Assembly (NCBI RefSeq): GCF_037860775.1
Contig: NZ_JBBEWC010000009.1
Location: 248,001 to 312,000 of the forward strand
Source of the DNA: Emticicia soli
Lineage (GTDB): Bacteria > Bacteroidota > Bacteroidia > Cytophagales > Spirosomataceae
DNA: 64,000 nt
Direction: 5' to 3'
Below, in pieces: positions 42,360 through 51,253 of the stretch; within the stretch, counting starts at the first letter, position 1; every line of letters starts with the position of its first letter. Position numbers and translations under genes: made by a program. The notes beneath the pieces are model-generated. The model did not search any database. It saw nothing but the letters and a program-made list of their open reading frames with translations, and was not told the origin of the DNA.

Positions 42360-43877
42360 ATGAAAAAAATTCAACAAACTATCCTGTTTTATCTTATTTG
42401 TTTCAGTTTTTCGGCTTTTGCCCAGAACTCAGACAAAAAGCCTGATGAAAAACCTGTTTCACTTCAGCCTGTTCCGGCACCTGTCGAAACCAAAGGGCAG
42501 GTTACTATTGGTGGGCAAACAATTAACTATACTACCCGCACTGGTTATATGGTACTAAAAGATGAAAGCGGTAAGCCTAAAGCCAATATCTTTTTTATTG
42601 CTTACACCAGAGATGGCGTGAGCGATGTAGCCAAACGCCCGATTACTTATACTTTTAACGGTGGCCCGGGTTCGGCTTCGGTTTGGTTGCACATGGGCTG
42701 TATAGGGCCAAAACGTATTCCGATGAGTGATAAGGGAGAATCGCTTGCGCCGCCGTATTCTTATGTTAACAACGAATATAGCTGGCTCGATAAAACCGAT
42801 TTGGTTTTCATTGACCCCGTTAATACTGGCTACAGCCGTGCTGTGCAAGGTGAAAACGAACGTCAGTTTTTAGGCTATAACGAAGACATCGAGTCGGTAG
42901 GGGAGTTTATTCGCCTACATGCTACTAAATATGGACGTTGGGGCTCACCTAAGTTTTTGGCTGGGGAGAGCTATGGCACCACCAGAGCAGCAGGACTATC
43001 GGGGTATCTGCAAGATAAATACAATATGTATATCAATGGTGTTGCCTTGATTTCTTCTATCCTGAATTTCCAGACTGCGCTTTTTGACAAAGGAAATGAT
43101 TTGCCTTTCGAGCTGTTTTTGCCAACTTATACCGCTATGGCATGGTATCATAAAAAAATAGCACCCGAATATCAGGCTGATTTGCAAAAGACTTTACGTG
43201 AAGTTGAAAAGTTTGTATTAAACGAATACGCTACCATTTTGATGAAAGGTGATTTGGCAAGCGAGGCTGAAAAAGAAATGGTTACCGATAAACTAAGCAA
43301 GTTTACGGGTTTATCGAAAGAATTTATCAGACGTGCCAACAATCGTATTGAAATCTTCCGCTTCGTGAAAGAATTATTGCGTGAAGAAGGCAAAACTGTA
43401 GGGCGATTAGATGGCCGTTTTACAGGTACAGACTATGACAACGCCGGAGAGCGTTATGAGTTTGACCCTAGTCTTGATGCTACTATTTCAGGGCCTTATT
43501 CGGGTACTATCAATCAGTACTTACGTCAGGAATTGAAGTATGAAAACGATTTGCCATATTTGATTCTTACAGGCAGAGTACAGCCTTGGAACTATAACAA
43601 TGTACAAAACAAATACCTGAACGTGAGCGAAACTTTGCGACAAGCTATGTCGAAAAACCCTTATTTAAAAGTTTGGGTAGCGGCAGCTTATTACGATTTG
43701 GCTACACCTTATTTTGCGGCTGAATATACTTTTAACCACATGATGTTGCGCCCCGAACAAAAGAAAAACGTAAATTTTACTTATTTTGAGTCTGGCCACA
43801 TGATGTATATCCACAAAGAATCGTTAATAAAATTGAAAAAAGACGCAGATAAATTTTATGAAACAGCTTTGAAATAA
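42360..43877 (+). CDS. Secreted S10 family serine carboxypeptidase
   Basis: The protein has 505 residues from the ATG at 42360, after the -7 box. It has a signal peptide ending AFAQ. The S10 landmarks are FNGGPGSASVWLHMGCIGP (oxyanion region), GESYGTTRAAGL with nucleophile Ser204, Asp446 in YYDLATP and His480 in FESGHMMYIH. It removes C-terminal residues from peptides outside the cytoplasm. An ISAs1 element inserted 48 bp after its stop now separates it from a downstream stem-loop (45110-45143) that may have been its terminator. Confidence 0.93.
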   Translation: MKKIQQTILFYLICFSFSAFAQNSDKKPDEKPVSLQPVPAPVETKGQVTIGGQTINYTTRTGYMVLKDESGKPKANIFFIAYTRDGVSDVAKRPITYTFNGGPGSASVWLHMGCIGPKRIPMSDKGESLAPPYSYVNNEYSWLDKTDLVFIDPVNTGYSRAVQGENERQFLGYNEDIESVGEFIRLHATKYGRWGSPKFLAGESYGTTRAAGLSGYLQDKYNMYINGVALISSILNFQTALFDKGNDLPFELFLPTYTAMAWYHKKIAPEYQADLQKTLREVEKFVLNEYATILMKGDLASEAEKEMVTDKLSKFTGLSKEFIRRANNRIEIFRFVKELLREEGKTVGRLDGRFTGTDYDNAGERYEFDPSLDATISGPYSGTINQYLRQELKYENDLPYLILTGRVQPWNYNNVQNKYLNVSETLRQAMSKNPYLKVWVAAAYYDLATPYFAAEYTFNHMMLRPEQKKNVNFTYFESGHMMYIHKESLIKLKKDADKFYETALK

Positions 43878-43916
43878 GCGTATTTAATTATTAATTGAAA
43901 CATAGTTAAGTTTTTG

Positions 43917-43925
43917 TTTAGACCT
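43917..43925. repeat. Left 9-bp target-site duplication of the ISAs1 element
   Basis: TTTAGACCT lies directly against the left end of the element and recurs at 45093-45101 against the right end. Confidence 0.93.
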
Positions 43926-45092
43926 CAGGTTAAACGCATTAAAATTTGAAAAGTGAAATTTGAATAAAGACCTTTGCTAGATGCAATGGGAAATATTTTT
44001 TAAGGATGTACCTGATTTTCGGATTAATCGACGTAAAAAACACCGATTGATAGACATTTTGGCGATTTCGGTTTGTGCCGTTGTTTGCGGAGCAAACGAT
44101 TTTGAAGAAATCGCTATGTATGGCAATCAAAAGAAAGATTTTTTACATACTTTTTTGGAATTGTCCAACGGCATTCCTTCACATGATACATTTTATCGTG
44201 TTTTTAAGTTTTTAGATAAAAAGACTTTTTCTGAGTGTCTTTATCGTTGGTCAAAAGAGCTTTTATCGACTATCAATGAGGGTTACACACAAATCAATAT
44301 TGATGGAAAAGTTCTTAGAGCTACTGCCAAATCGGGGTCAAAGAAATCCGGCATTTGCCTTATTAGTGCTTGGGTTTCGGAACATGAATTAGTTTTAGGT
44401 CAACAAAGAGTTGATGGTAAATCTAATGAAAAAACAGCAATTCCAGAGTTATTGGATAGCCTTGATTTAGAGAATAGTATCGTCACCATCGATGCTATTG
44501 CTTGTGAGTGTAAAAATGCTGACTTAATCACTGCTAAAAAAGGTCATTATGTATTGGCTCTGAAAAACAACAACAAGCACATTTATCAACAAGTTAGCGA
44601 AAGAATGAAACAAAATTACTCGCAATTAGCTAATTATCAAGATATTGACTTTGGGAGTGGTCGTATTGAAACAAGGACTTGTTATGTTGAAAACAATCTA
44701 ACTCTCTACGATGACTTAGCCGATTGGACTCATCTGAAAAGTATTGTTTTAATAGAATCCAAAAGAGAAGTTAAGGGAATAGTTAGTATTGAAACCCGTT
44801 ATTATCTAAGTAACTTAACCCTAAGCCCAAAAGATTTCAATACTGTTATCAGGAATCACTGGAGTATCGAAAATAAACTTCATTGGAAATTAGATGTTGT
44901 TTTCCTAGAAGATTTGCAAAGAACTAAATCGATAAATGCACCGGAAAACCTTGCAATTGTTCGCAAACTAGCTTTACAAATGCTTAATCGAGTGCAGGAT
45001 AAAGAAAGTATAAAGAACAGAAGAAAGATTGCTGGCTGGAGTGACCAATATCTCTTGAAGGTAAGCAACAATATTTAAATGCGTTTAACCTG
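43926..45092 (+). mobile_element. Intact ISAs1-family insertion sequence (1167 bp)
   Basis: The ends are inverted repeats matching at 19 of 20 positions (CAGGTTAAACGCATT on both sides, one mismatch, then AAAT). Perfect 9-bp direct repeats TTTAGACCT flank them, a target duplication within the 8-10 bp known for ISAs1. A single transposase gene fills the inside. The identical duplications suggest a fairly recent insertion. Confidence 0.94.
43981..45078 (+). CDS. ISAs1 family transposase
   Basis: The 365 residues have the ISAs1/H-repeat associated layout. The N-terminal DDE_Tnp_1-associated part includes FKDVPDFRINRRKKHRLIDILAISVCAVVCGANDFEEIAMYG. The DDE region has INIDGKVLRATAKSG (first Asp), IVTIDAIACECKNAD (second Asp) and IRNHWSIENKLHWKLDVVF (Glu). 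The frame is complete with no stop or shift, so it may be active. It lies entirely inside the element bounded at 43926 and 45092. Confidence 0.96.
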   Translation: MQWEIFFKDVPDFRINRRKKHRLIDILAISVCAVVCGANDFEEIAMYGNQKKDFLHTFLELSNGIPSHDTFYRVFKFLDKKTFSECLYRWSKELLSTINEGYTQINIDGKVLRATAKSGSKKSGICLISAWVSEHELVLGQQRVDGKSNEKTAIPELLDSLDLENSIVTIDAIACECKNADLITAKKGHYVLALKNNNKHIYQQVSERMKQNYSQLANYQDIDFGSGRIETRTCYVENNLTLYDDLADWTHLKSIVLIESKREVKGIVSIETRYYLSNLTLSPKDFNTVIRNHWSIENKLHWKLDVVFLEDLQRTKSINAPENLAIVRKLALQMLNRVQDKESIKNRRKIAGWSDQYLLKVSNNI

Positions 45093-45101
45093 TTTAGACC
45101 T
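45093..45101. repeat. Right 9-bp target-site duplication of the ISAs1 element
   Basis: TTTAGACCT, identical to 43917-43925. Confidence 0.93.
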
Positions 45102-45109
45102 TGATTAAG

Positions 45110-45143
45110 CGTGGAAGTGACTTATGCCCAAGTCGCTTCCACG
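45110..45143. terminator. Stem-loop now separated from the S10 gene by the IS
   Basis: CGTGGAAGTGACTT (45110-45123) pairs with AAGTCGCTTCCACG (45130-45143), 13 of 14. Without the IS and one copy of the duplication it would lie about 65 bp after the S10 stop, so it may have been that gene's terminator. Confidence 0.55.
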
Positions 45144-45185
45144 AACATACATGCCTATTATAATTAAAAATCCACTTGAGTAGCT

Positions 45186-45623
45186 ATGAAGATAAGGCCG
45201 GCTGTTGCCATTATAGAAAACAAAAAAATCCTGACCATGCATTATAAATACGGTGGACAGGATGTATATAATTTGCCAGGAGGTAATCTTGAATTCGGCG
45301 AATTGTTAACCCTTGCGCTTTCTCGTGAATTAGAAGAAGAACTGGGTATTAAAGTCGATGTCGGCGAATTAATGATGGTAGGAGAGGTGCATTTTACAGA
45401 ACCTCAAAAACAAACCATTCATTTTATTTTTGAAGGCAAAGTTCTTGAAGGTACCCCTACGCTTAATCCTGCGCACACTTCTGCATTAGCCATCAGGTGG
45501 CTACGTATAGAAGAGTTGGCTACTGTTAATTTGTATCCTAACATCAGCAAAAAGCTAAAAGAATATCTGTCGGGAAATCTAAGCGACAAATATGTCGGCA
45601 AACTTGACCAGAACTGGTTTTAG
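45186..45623 (+). CDS. NUDIX hydrolase
   Basis: The protein has 145 residues. The Nudix box is complete (GGNLEFGELLTLALSRELEEELGI), with the REXXEE glutamates that bind metal. The family hydrolyses nucleoside diphosphates linked to other groups. The substrate cannot be told. Its stop codon overlaps that of the converging MFS gene by four bases (45620-45623), so the two messages have complementary 3' ends. Confidence 0.92.
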   Translation: MKIRPAVAIIENKKILTMHYKYGGQDVYNLPGGNLEFGELLTLALSRELEEELGIKVDVGELMMVGEVHFTEPQKQTIHFIFEGKVLEGTPTLNPAHTSALAIRWLRIEELATVNLYPNISKKLKEYLSGNLSDKYVGKLDQNWF

Positions 45624-46804
45624 AAAGCCGCTTTCATGCGGCGCACTTTGCCCGTAAACAAATATGCAAAAGCCAATGTTGCCAGCCCAGCCATAATCAT
45701 AAATGCATAAGGCATCTGGCTAACTTTGTTCTGGTAAATTTCGGCCGATAAGTAAGCGCCTAAGCCAATACCTGCTTCCATACAGATATACATGGTTGCC
45801 AGGGCTCTGCCACGATTATGCTCGTCGCATAAATCGATAGTCCATGCCTGTACAATGGGCGAAAGTACCCCTTGCGCAATACCAAAGAAAATAGCGGCTA
45901 TTACAAACAGATATACATTATGTGCCATAGCCGTGAAGCCCATAGCAATAACAAGCGCAAAACAACCCCAGCGCAAGACCGGAATCCGTCCGTTTTTATC
46001 AGATACCTTTCCGGCTACTATCCTGATAAACAATGAGGCCAGCGTATAAATCAGAAAATATAAACCTTTGTTGTGTAAACCTATGCTTTTACTTAAATCG
46101 GGCGATAGCGTGGCTATTGCGCCAAAACTAAATGCTGTCAGGAACATAACAATAGCCGCAGGTAAAACCATAGGGTCAAAAATATCACTCTGGGTAACCT
46201 TCAACGAATTAGCACTAAATTTTTCTCGCTGTTCTTTCGGCAACGTTTCTTTCATGTTATACAAAATTGCAATTGAAATAAGTGCAAACAGCGACGAAAC
46301 ATGAAACAATACATTCATCGAAAAAGTATCGGCAATCCAACTACCCAAAGCAGGGCCAAAGGCCATTCCAAAACTACTCATTAGGCCGTGCATACCCATA
46401 GCCTCGCCTCTTCGGTTGGCAGGTACAATGTCGGCAATATAAGCGGCTGTTCCGGTAGGTTTAAAGCCTGTCGAGAAGCCATGAACTAACCTTAAAAATA
46501 GAAACGGGAAAACACTTGTTACCAAGGGGTAGAAGAACCCACACACAAAACAAACCAGAGACCCAAAGGCCATTACAGGTACACGACCGATGCGGTCGGT
46601 GAGGCGTCCGCTGAAAGGTCGAGAAAACCCGGCCGTAAGCGTAAATAAACTGATGATAAGACCCTTAGACTCGGCTCCTCCTAATTTAGATAAATAATCA
46701 GGTAGCTCAGGTATGAGCATATTGAAACTTGCAAAGAAAACCAGTGAACTTATGCAGAGAAGCCAATATTGAAGAGAGAATATACTGTTAGATTGTTGTT
46801 CCAT
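45620..46804 (-). CDS. MFS transporter
   Basis: The protein has 394 residues from the ATG at 46804, with twelve predicted helices. FSGRLTDRIGRVPVMAFGS is the loop 2-3 MFS motif, and KVSDKNGRIPVLRWG is its second-half echo. FKPTGTAAYIADIVPANRRGEAMGMHG resembles drug or sugar exporter-like MFS groups. The substrate is unknown. It converges on the NUDIX gene with overlapping stops. Confidence 0.9.
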   Translation of the reverse strand: MEQQSNSIFSLQYWLLCISSLVFFASFNMLIPELPDYLSKLGGAESKGLIISLFTLTAGFSRPFSGRLTDRIGRVPVMAFGSLVCFVCGFFYPLVTSVFPFLFLRLVHGFSTGFKPTGTAAYIADIVPANRRGEAMGMHGLMSSFGMAFGPALGSWIADTFSMNVLFHVSSLFALISIAILYNMKETLPKEQREKFSANSLKVTQSDIFDPMVLPAAIVMFLTAFSFGAIATLSPDLSKSIGLHNKGLYFLIYTLASLFIRIVAGKVSDKNGRIPVLRWGCFALVIAMGFTAMAHNVYLFVIAAIFFGIAQGVLSPIVQAWTIDLCDEHNRGRALATMYICMEAGIGLGAYLSAEIYQNKVSQMPYAFMIMAGLATLAFAYLFTGKVRRMKAAF

Positions 46805-47081
46805 CTGCAAAAATAAAGCATAGCCTAGGGTATTTGCAATACCAGCCTTTGTTTCAAAATATCATTCAATGGTAAAGTGCAATTTTTGCTTAAATTTTAA
46901 TTAAAACGGCTTGTTATCAGGCTTTTCAAACATTTTACTGGCAGTTGTGCAACCCTTTTCTTGGCTGGGTGCGTCTCTGTATATAGTTTCGCTAATCTCT
47001 ACCAAACCGTTTCGCTGATCTATGATAAAAAGTGTACACAAATTTCTTATTTGTTCACTATTTTAAATCTAATTAAAACCG

Positions 47082-48041
47082 ATGAAAACCAATTTGTTAA
47101 AAATTGCGTCGCTGTGTATTGTTCTGGGGTTGGCAGTAACAGCGTGTACCAAAGACCCTGTTACGAGTTCTTTAACACCAGATGCCCAGTCGGCAGCAGC
47201 AGTAGCCGACAACCAGATTATTCAGGATGAATCAGAAGATGTGTATGGCTTAGTAGATGATGTAACTTTTTTACCCTTTGGTGGGCGCAACTTCCGTGAA
47301 GCCGGAGGTGATGGCGGCGGCGGTAAAGGTAAACATGGCGGGCATTTCCCGAACCTTGGTATAGGTTGGGATAAACCCTGGAAAGGTAAGTTTGATAATT
47401 GTGCCGATGTAAGCAAAACAGTAGCCGATAACGTGATTACGATTGTTTATGACTACACAGGCGTAACAGATGGCGTATGTAACGACAAAGCAGTAGGTGG
47501 CAAAATGACTATTTCGATGCCTGTAAAGCCTGACTCAGGGTTTTCGGGAACATTGACCCGTACGGTAACGTATGAGAATCTGAAAAGAGATACACTTGTA
47601 ATTAATGGCACACATACCATTACAACAACTGTTGCTGATGGCAAAGCCACAGCCAGCGAAAAACTAGCTAATGTTACAATTACTAATACAAACACAAATA
47701 GAGTAATTACATATACAAGTACTAAAAAACGCATAGTAGATAACAAAGGTACAAGCGATAAAGACGACGACGAGTCACAAACCACAGGTACTACCAGTGC
47801 CAAAGCAAGTGATGGTACAGAGTTTACGGCTAATATCACTAAAACATTGATTGTAAAACGCTCTTGTAGCGATGCAAAGGGTTTTCCGGTGAGTGGTACA
47901 ATAGAAATCAAGCCTTTTACGGGCGATACAAAAATTGTCGATTATGGCGATGGTACCTGTGATTTGAAATACACAGTTACCGTCAACGGAGTGACAGAGG
48001 AGAAAGAAAAGACAAAACCAGAGAAAAGAAAAAAAGGTTAG
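47082..48041 (+). CDS. Lipoprotein with glycine/histidine-rich stretch, function unknown
   Basis: The protein has 319 residues, with lipobox AVTAC (Cys22). Residues about 72-92 are unusually rich in Gly and His (AGGDGGGGKGKHGGHFPN). The rest is Thr-rich and strand-like with repeated TVTYENLKRDTLVINGTHTI and ITNTNTNRVITYTST patterns, and ends in a Lys/Glu-rich tail (EEKEKTKPEKRKKG). No family is recognised. The 271 bp upstream hold no gene. A T-rich terminator follows. Confidence 0.72.
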   Translation: MKTNLLKIASLCIVLGLAVTACTKDPVTSSLTPDAQSAAAVADNQIIQDESEDVYGLVDDVTFLPFGGRNFREAGGDGGGGKGKHGGHFPNLGIGWDKPWKGKFDNCADVSKTVADNVITIVYDYTGVTDGVCNDKAVGGKMTISMPVKPDSGFSGTLTRTVTYENLKRDTLVINGTHTITTTVADGKATASEKLANVTITNTNTNRVITYTSTKKRIVDNKGTSDKDDDESQTTGTTSAKASDGTEFTANITKTLIVKRSCSDAKGFPVSGTIEIKPFTGDTKIVDYGDGTCDLKYTVTVNGVTEEKEKTKPEKRKKG

Positions 48042-48062
48042 TAATACGTTTAAATATGTCGG

Positions 48063-48098
48063 AAAGTGTTGCCTGTTTTTGGCAACACTTTTTTTTGT
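48063..48098. terminator. Intrinsic terminator before the PDDEXK gene
   Basis: AAAGTGTTGCC (48063-48073) and GGCAACACTTT (48081-48091) are perfect 11-base arms with a T run. It may serve both converging genes. Confidence 0.88.
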
Positions 48099-48099
48099 T

Positions 48100-49086
48100 T
48101 TAAAGAGACTGTAAATTATTCAGGATTTCTTCCCATTTAGCTTGTAAGAGTTTTTTATCAGGAAGCTTTGTTTGATAATCTGCTACTAAAGTTGGCGAGA
48201 GGCTACGGCTAAGGGCATATTCTACAACTGTATCGTCTTTCCCTTTACATAGGAGTATACCTATACTAGGGTTTTCATGTGGTTTGCGTATATCTCTATC
48301 AAGGGCTTCAAGATAAAAATTTAATTGACCTAAATGTTCGGGCTTAAACTTCTCAATTTTTAATTCAATAGCAACCATGCAATTCAAACTACGATTATAG
48401 AATACAAGGTCAATCGCAAAGTCTTGATTTCCTACTTGTAGAGCGTATTCTTCTCCCATAAAAGCAAAGTCTCTTCCGAACTCTAATAGAAACTTGCTAA
48501 TGTTTTGAGCAATACTTTTTTTTAAATCTTTTTCTGAGTGTTGTTCTGGCAGATTTAACAGTTCTACCACATATGTATCTTTGAAAGAGTCTGTTATGTC
48601 TTGAGGTAATTGTTTAGGTAAATTAGAAATTTTACTGTTACCAATCATTACTCTTTCAAAATATGAAGAATCTATTTGTCTTTCAAGTTCTCGTGAAGAC
48701 CATCTTTCTTTGAGTACTAATTTTAAATAAAACGTTCGTTCTTCAAAGTTTTTACATCTTGAAAAAATAATTGTATTACTTGTCCAAGATATTTCTCTCA
48801 GCATTGCCGAGAGTTTTGGAGAATCTTTGTATGTTTCGTAAAACTGTTTCATCCTCCAGATATTCTGAGGTGAAAAACCAACTATATTGGGCTCTGTATG
48901 ATTAATAAACTCTGACAATTCTTTGACGACTGATTTTCCCCACGCCTTCTTTTCTACCTGTTGGCTAATGTATTCACCTACTTGCCAATACAAAGTAACC
49001 AATTCTTTATTAACAGCATGATAAGCTTTTTGTTTCGCTTCTTTAATAAGGGTAGATATAGTATTGAATTGTTGAAGTTTCTCCAT
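48100..49086 (-). CDS. PDDEXK nuclease domain protein (YhcG/DUF1016)
   Basis: The protein has 328 residues. The N-terminal DUF1016 domain (LIKEAKQKAYHAVNKELVTLYWQVGEYI, FSPQNIWRMKQFYETY, WTSNTIIFSRCKN) is followed by a C-terminal PD-(D/E)xK nuclease core (FAIDLVFYNRSLNCMVAIELKIEKFKPEHLGQLNFYL) with Asp and ExK in place. The family occurs singly or beside restriction systems and on mobile DNA. Here it stands alone beside a tRNA gene. Its job is not established. Confidence 0.92.
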   Translation of the reverse strand: MEKLQQFNTISTLIKEAKQKAYHAVNKELVTLYWQVGEYISQQVEKKAWGKSVVKELSEFINHTEPNIVGFSPQNIWRMKQFYETYKDSPKLSAMLREISWTSNTIIFSRCKNFEERTFYLKLVLKERWSSRELERQIDSSYFERVMIGNSKISNLPKQLPQDITDSFKDTYVVELLNLPEQHSEKDLKKSIAQNISKFLLEFGRDFAFMGEEYALQVGNQDFAIDLVFYNRSLNCMVAIELKIEKFKPEHLGQLNFYLEALDRDIRKPHENPSIGILLCKGKDDTVVEYALSRSLSPTLVADYQTKLPDKKLLQAKWEEILNNLQSL

Positions 49087-49292
49087 TATTTTATTCTAAC
49101 TCTAAATATCTCAAATACAATTATCGTAAAATTTAACTGTAAGCGAAAGATAAAACTGGTGAATTATAATTCTTTAAAAACAAAATGAAGCTTAATCGCG
49201 CAAAAGTAGATAACATAGTTAAAGATAAGTTACAACAAAAAAGGTAACTATTCGCAAATCATTGATTTTTAAATAGTTACCTTAATATTTTG

Positions 49293-49363
49293 AGGTCCCG
49301 AGCGGATTCGAACCGCTGTAGAAGCTTTTGCAGAGCTCTGCCTAGCCACTCGGCCACAGGACC
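49293..49363 (-). tRNA. tRNA-Cys (GCA)
   Basis: On the minus strand this folds as a 71-nt tRNA. GGTCCTG pairs with CGGGACC, the anticodon loop is CTCTGCAAAAG with GCA, and the T loop is GGTTCGAATCC. CCA is not encoded. A tRNA-type promoter lies upstream (49375-49405). Confidence 0.95.
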
Positions 49364-49684
49364 ATTTGGGAGTGCAAAAGTACGAGCATTGTACCAAACT
49401 CCAAAAAAAAAGTGAAAAAATTTCTAAAACTTATTTTCTGCCGCCCAATAAGTTTTTGTAAGTTGTGTCAATATCAGCCATTTATCATTTATTGGCTAGG
49501 TTTTATAGGCCCACACTAAAACCACCTATAAAACTGTTTTACAGAAACTCACCGATTGTTTAATACTTGTCAGGGACCATTAACAGGCATTCAGAAAAAA
49601 TATTTTATGCTTATGAATATTTTTTTATTACTGACGCAACCCTTTCAATAGTTTTTTGCATCTTGCTTATGAACGTATGATTTT
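49364..49684. other. Gene-free region between tRNA-Cys and the sigma factor gene
   Basis: It holds the tRNA-Cys promoter and two stem-loops. One has AAAACTTATT (49426-49435) with AATAAGTTTT (49447-49456). The other has TTTTATAGG (49501-49509) with CCTATAAAA (49525-49533). No ORF or known RNA was recognised. The leader or promoter of the sigma factor gene must lie here, but no TAnnTTTG box is clear. Confidence 0.5.
49375..49405 (-). promoter_or_regulatory. Promoter of tRNA-Cys
   Basis: On the minus strand TTTG (49405-49402), a 19-bp spacer and TACTTTTG (49382-49375) match the Bacteroidota consensus exactly. The 16-base run GTACTTTTGCACTCCC plus A is shared with the tRNA-Tyr promoter at 52414. 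Confidence 0.85.
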
Positions 49685-50239
49685 ATGACACGAATTTTAT
49701 CCTTATTCACTAACGAGTACGACCTGGCAAGGGCAGTACAGCGGCAAGACTCAAAAGCACAGACTCGCCTATACGAGAAATTTGCTTCTAAGATGCTTGC
49801 AGTGTGTAATCGTTATGTAGGAGATAAAATGGAGGCAGAAGATGTGATGATTGAGGGATTCATGAAGATTTTTGACAAAATAGACCAGTTTACTTTTCAG
49901 GGAAGTTTTGAGGGGTGGGTCAGAAGAATCATGATAAACGAGGCGTTGATGTATGTACGAAGCAAAAAAGTAATAGCTGTTGATTTGGAATATGCCATTG
50001 AAGAGCCTAACGATTCGGCCTTTAGTACAGGTTTAGAAGCAGAAGATTTAATGAAACTGATTGAGCAATTACCCGAGGGTTATCGCATGGTTTTTAACCT
50101 GTATGCCATTGAGGGCTATAATCATCAGGAAATAGGCGAGTTGTTGGGCATTTCGGAAGGTACTTCTAAATCTCAACTGAGTAGGGCGAGAGCCATGTTG
50201 CAGAGTAAATTAATGAAATTAGAAAAGAACGTAATTTAA
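49685..50239 (+). CDS. ECF-type RNA polymerase sigma factor
   Basis: The protein has 184 residues. Region 2 is seen in QDSKAQTRLYEKFASKMLAVCNRYVGDKMEAEDVMIEGFMKIFDKIDQF and FEGWVRRIMINEALM, and region 4 in LPEGYRMVFNLYAIEGYNHQEIGELLGISEGTSKSQLSRARAML. This is the layout of extracytoplasmic-function sigma factors of Bacteroidota. The next gene, 62 bp downstream, encodes a one-helix membrane protein that is probably the anti-sigma factor, and a barrel protein gene follows. Confidence 0.93.
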   Translation: MTRILSLFTNEYDLARAVQRQDSKAQTRLYEKFASKMLAVCNRYVGDKMEAEDVMIEGFMKIFDKIDQFTFQGSFEGWVRRIMINEALMYVRSKKVIAVDLEYAIEEPNDSAFSTGLEAEDLMKLIEQLPEGYRMVFNLYAIEGYNHQEIGELLGISEGTSKSQLSRARAMLQSKLMKLEKNVI

Positions 50240-50301
50240 TAATTCCCCTTTATGGGCGTGCCGACGATTCGGCAGGGGATATGAAAATATCAATTATAAA
50301 A

Positions 50302-51192
50302 ATGAAGAAACATCCAATTGACGAACTTTTTGCTAATAAATTAGCAGAACACCGCCAAGAACCTTCTCAAAAGGCTTTTGAGAAATTTCAGGCCCGTTTG
50401 CAAGAAAAAGAAACTAAACGTCGTGGTGGAGTTTTTGCTATCAGCCGTAACTGGAGCTATTATGCAGCTGCAGCAGGGGTAGTAGCCGTGCTTACAGTAG
50501 GAATTTTATCACAACGTAATACCAACGATACGCAGTTTGTTGCAGATAGCAGCAAACCTAAAGTTGAAACACAAAATCAAATTGATTCTGCTATTAATAA
50601 GGATAAACCAGCTTTGTTAGCTAAAACTGACGGAGAGAAAGTAAATAGCTTAACAGAAAGAACACAACCTAAATCGGTAAATAATATCATAGCCTCAACC
50701 AAAAAGGTTGAAATGGACGCCACAAAAGCTCCGGTAACAAAAGAAACAATAACACCTATACAGCAGGCACCTTTAGATGCCATTGCTTTGAATCAGCCCG
50801 AAGCAGTCAGTACTTCGCCAATAGAGGTGCTGACAGGCAAAAACGCTAGTACGATAGAAACATTCTCTAAAGAAAACACTGCTTTGGCTACCAAACATAA
50901 TGTTGGTGAGGTTGTATTGGTAATAACACCTTTAGAGGTGGAGAAGGGAGCATCGCAGAGTATAGCTAAAACAGAGAAATCAATAGCAGAAAACGAGGAG
51001 AAAGAGAGGTCTTTTCTGGCAAAGCTTTATGGCGAATACAAACATTTTAAATATGGAGAAAAAGTAGATTTGAAACGCCTGGGTGTAAAAGACGTTGTTG
51101 CAAGGGTTGATGAAGGTTTGTTGAAAGAAGAACGTGACGATGTAAGAGACTTTGTACAGCGTAGAATAAGCAGAATGCAAAAAAGAGAGTAG
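50302..51192 (+). CDS. Probable anti-sigma factor or envelope protein with one membrane helix
   Basis: The protein has 296 residues from the ATG at 50302 (MKKHPIDELFANKLAEHRQEP). An upstream ATG at 50281 is possible but less typical. A cytoplasmic segment (1-52) is followed by one helix (about 53-72), then a long Lys/Glu/Thr-rich region and a C-terminal helical end (EEKERSFLAKLYGEYKHFKYGEKVDLKRLG). The position after an ECF sigma gene and the short N-terminal domain suggest sigma control, but no known anti-sigma domain is evident. Confidence 0.6.
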   Translation: MKKHPIDELFANKLAEHRQEPSQKAFEKFQARLQEKETKRRGGVFAISRNWSYYAAAAGVVAVLTVGILSQRNTNDTQFVADSSKPKVETQNQIDSAINKDKPALLAKTDGEKVNSLTERTQPKSVNNIIASTKKVEMDATKAPVTKETITPIQQAPLDAIALNQPEAVSTSPIEVLTGKNASTIETFSKENTALATKHNVGEVVLVITPLEVEKGASQSIAKTEKSIAENEEKERSFLAKLYGEYKHFKYGEKVDLKRLGVKDVVARVDEGLLKEERDDVRDFVQRRISRMQKRE

Positions 51193-51253
51193 AAATATAT
51201 TAGCCGTACCATTACGGGAGACATCATAGAAAAATTTAATTGCTAACAGAATA

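Noticed and set aside
46961..47230. Open frame overlapping the start of the glycine-rich lipoprotein gene
   Set aside because: The overlapping frame at 47082 has a clear lipoprotein signal, while this one has no features.
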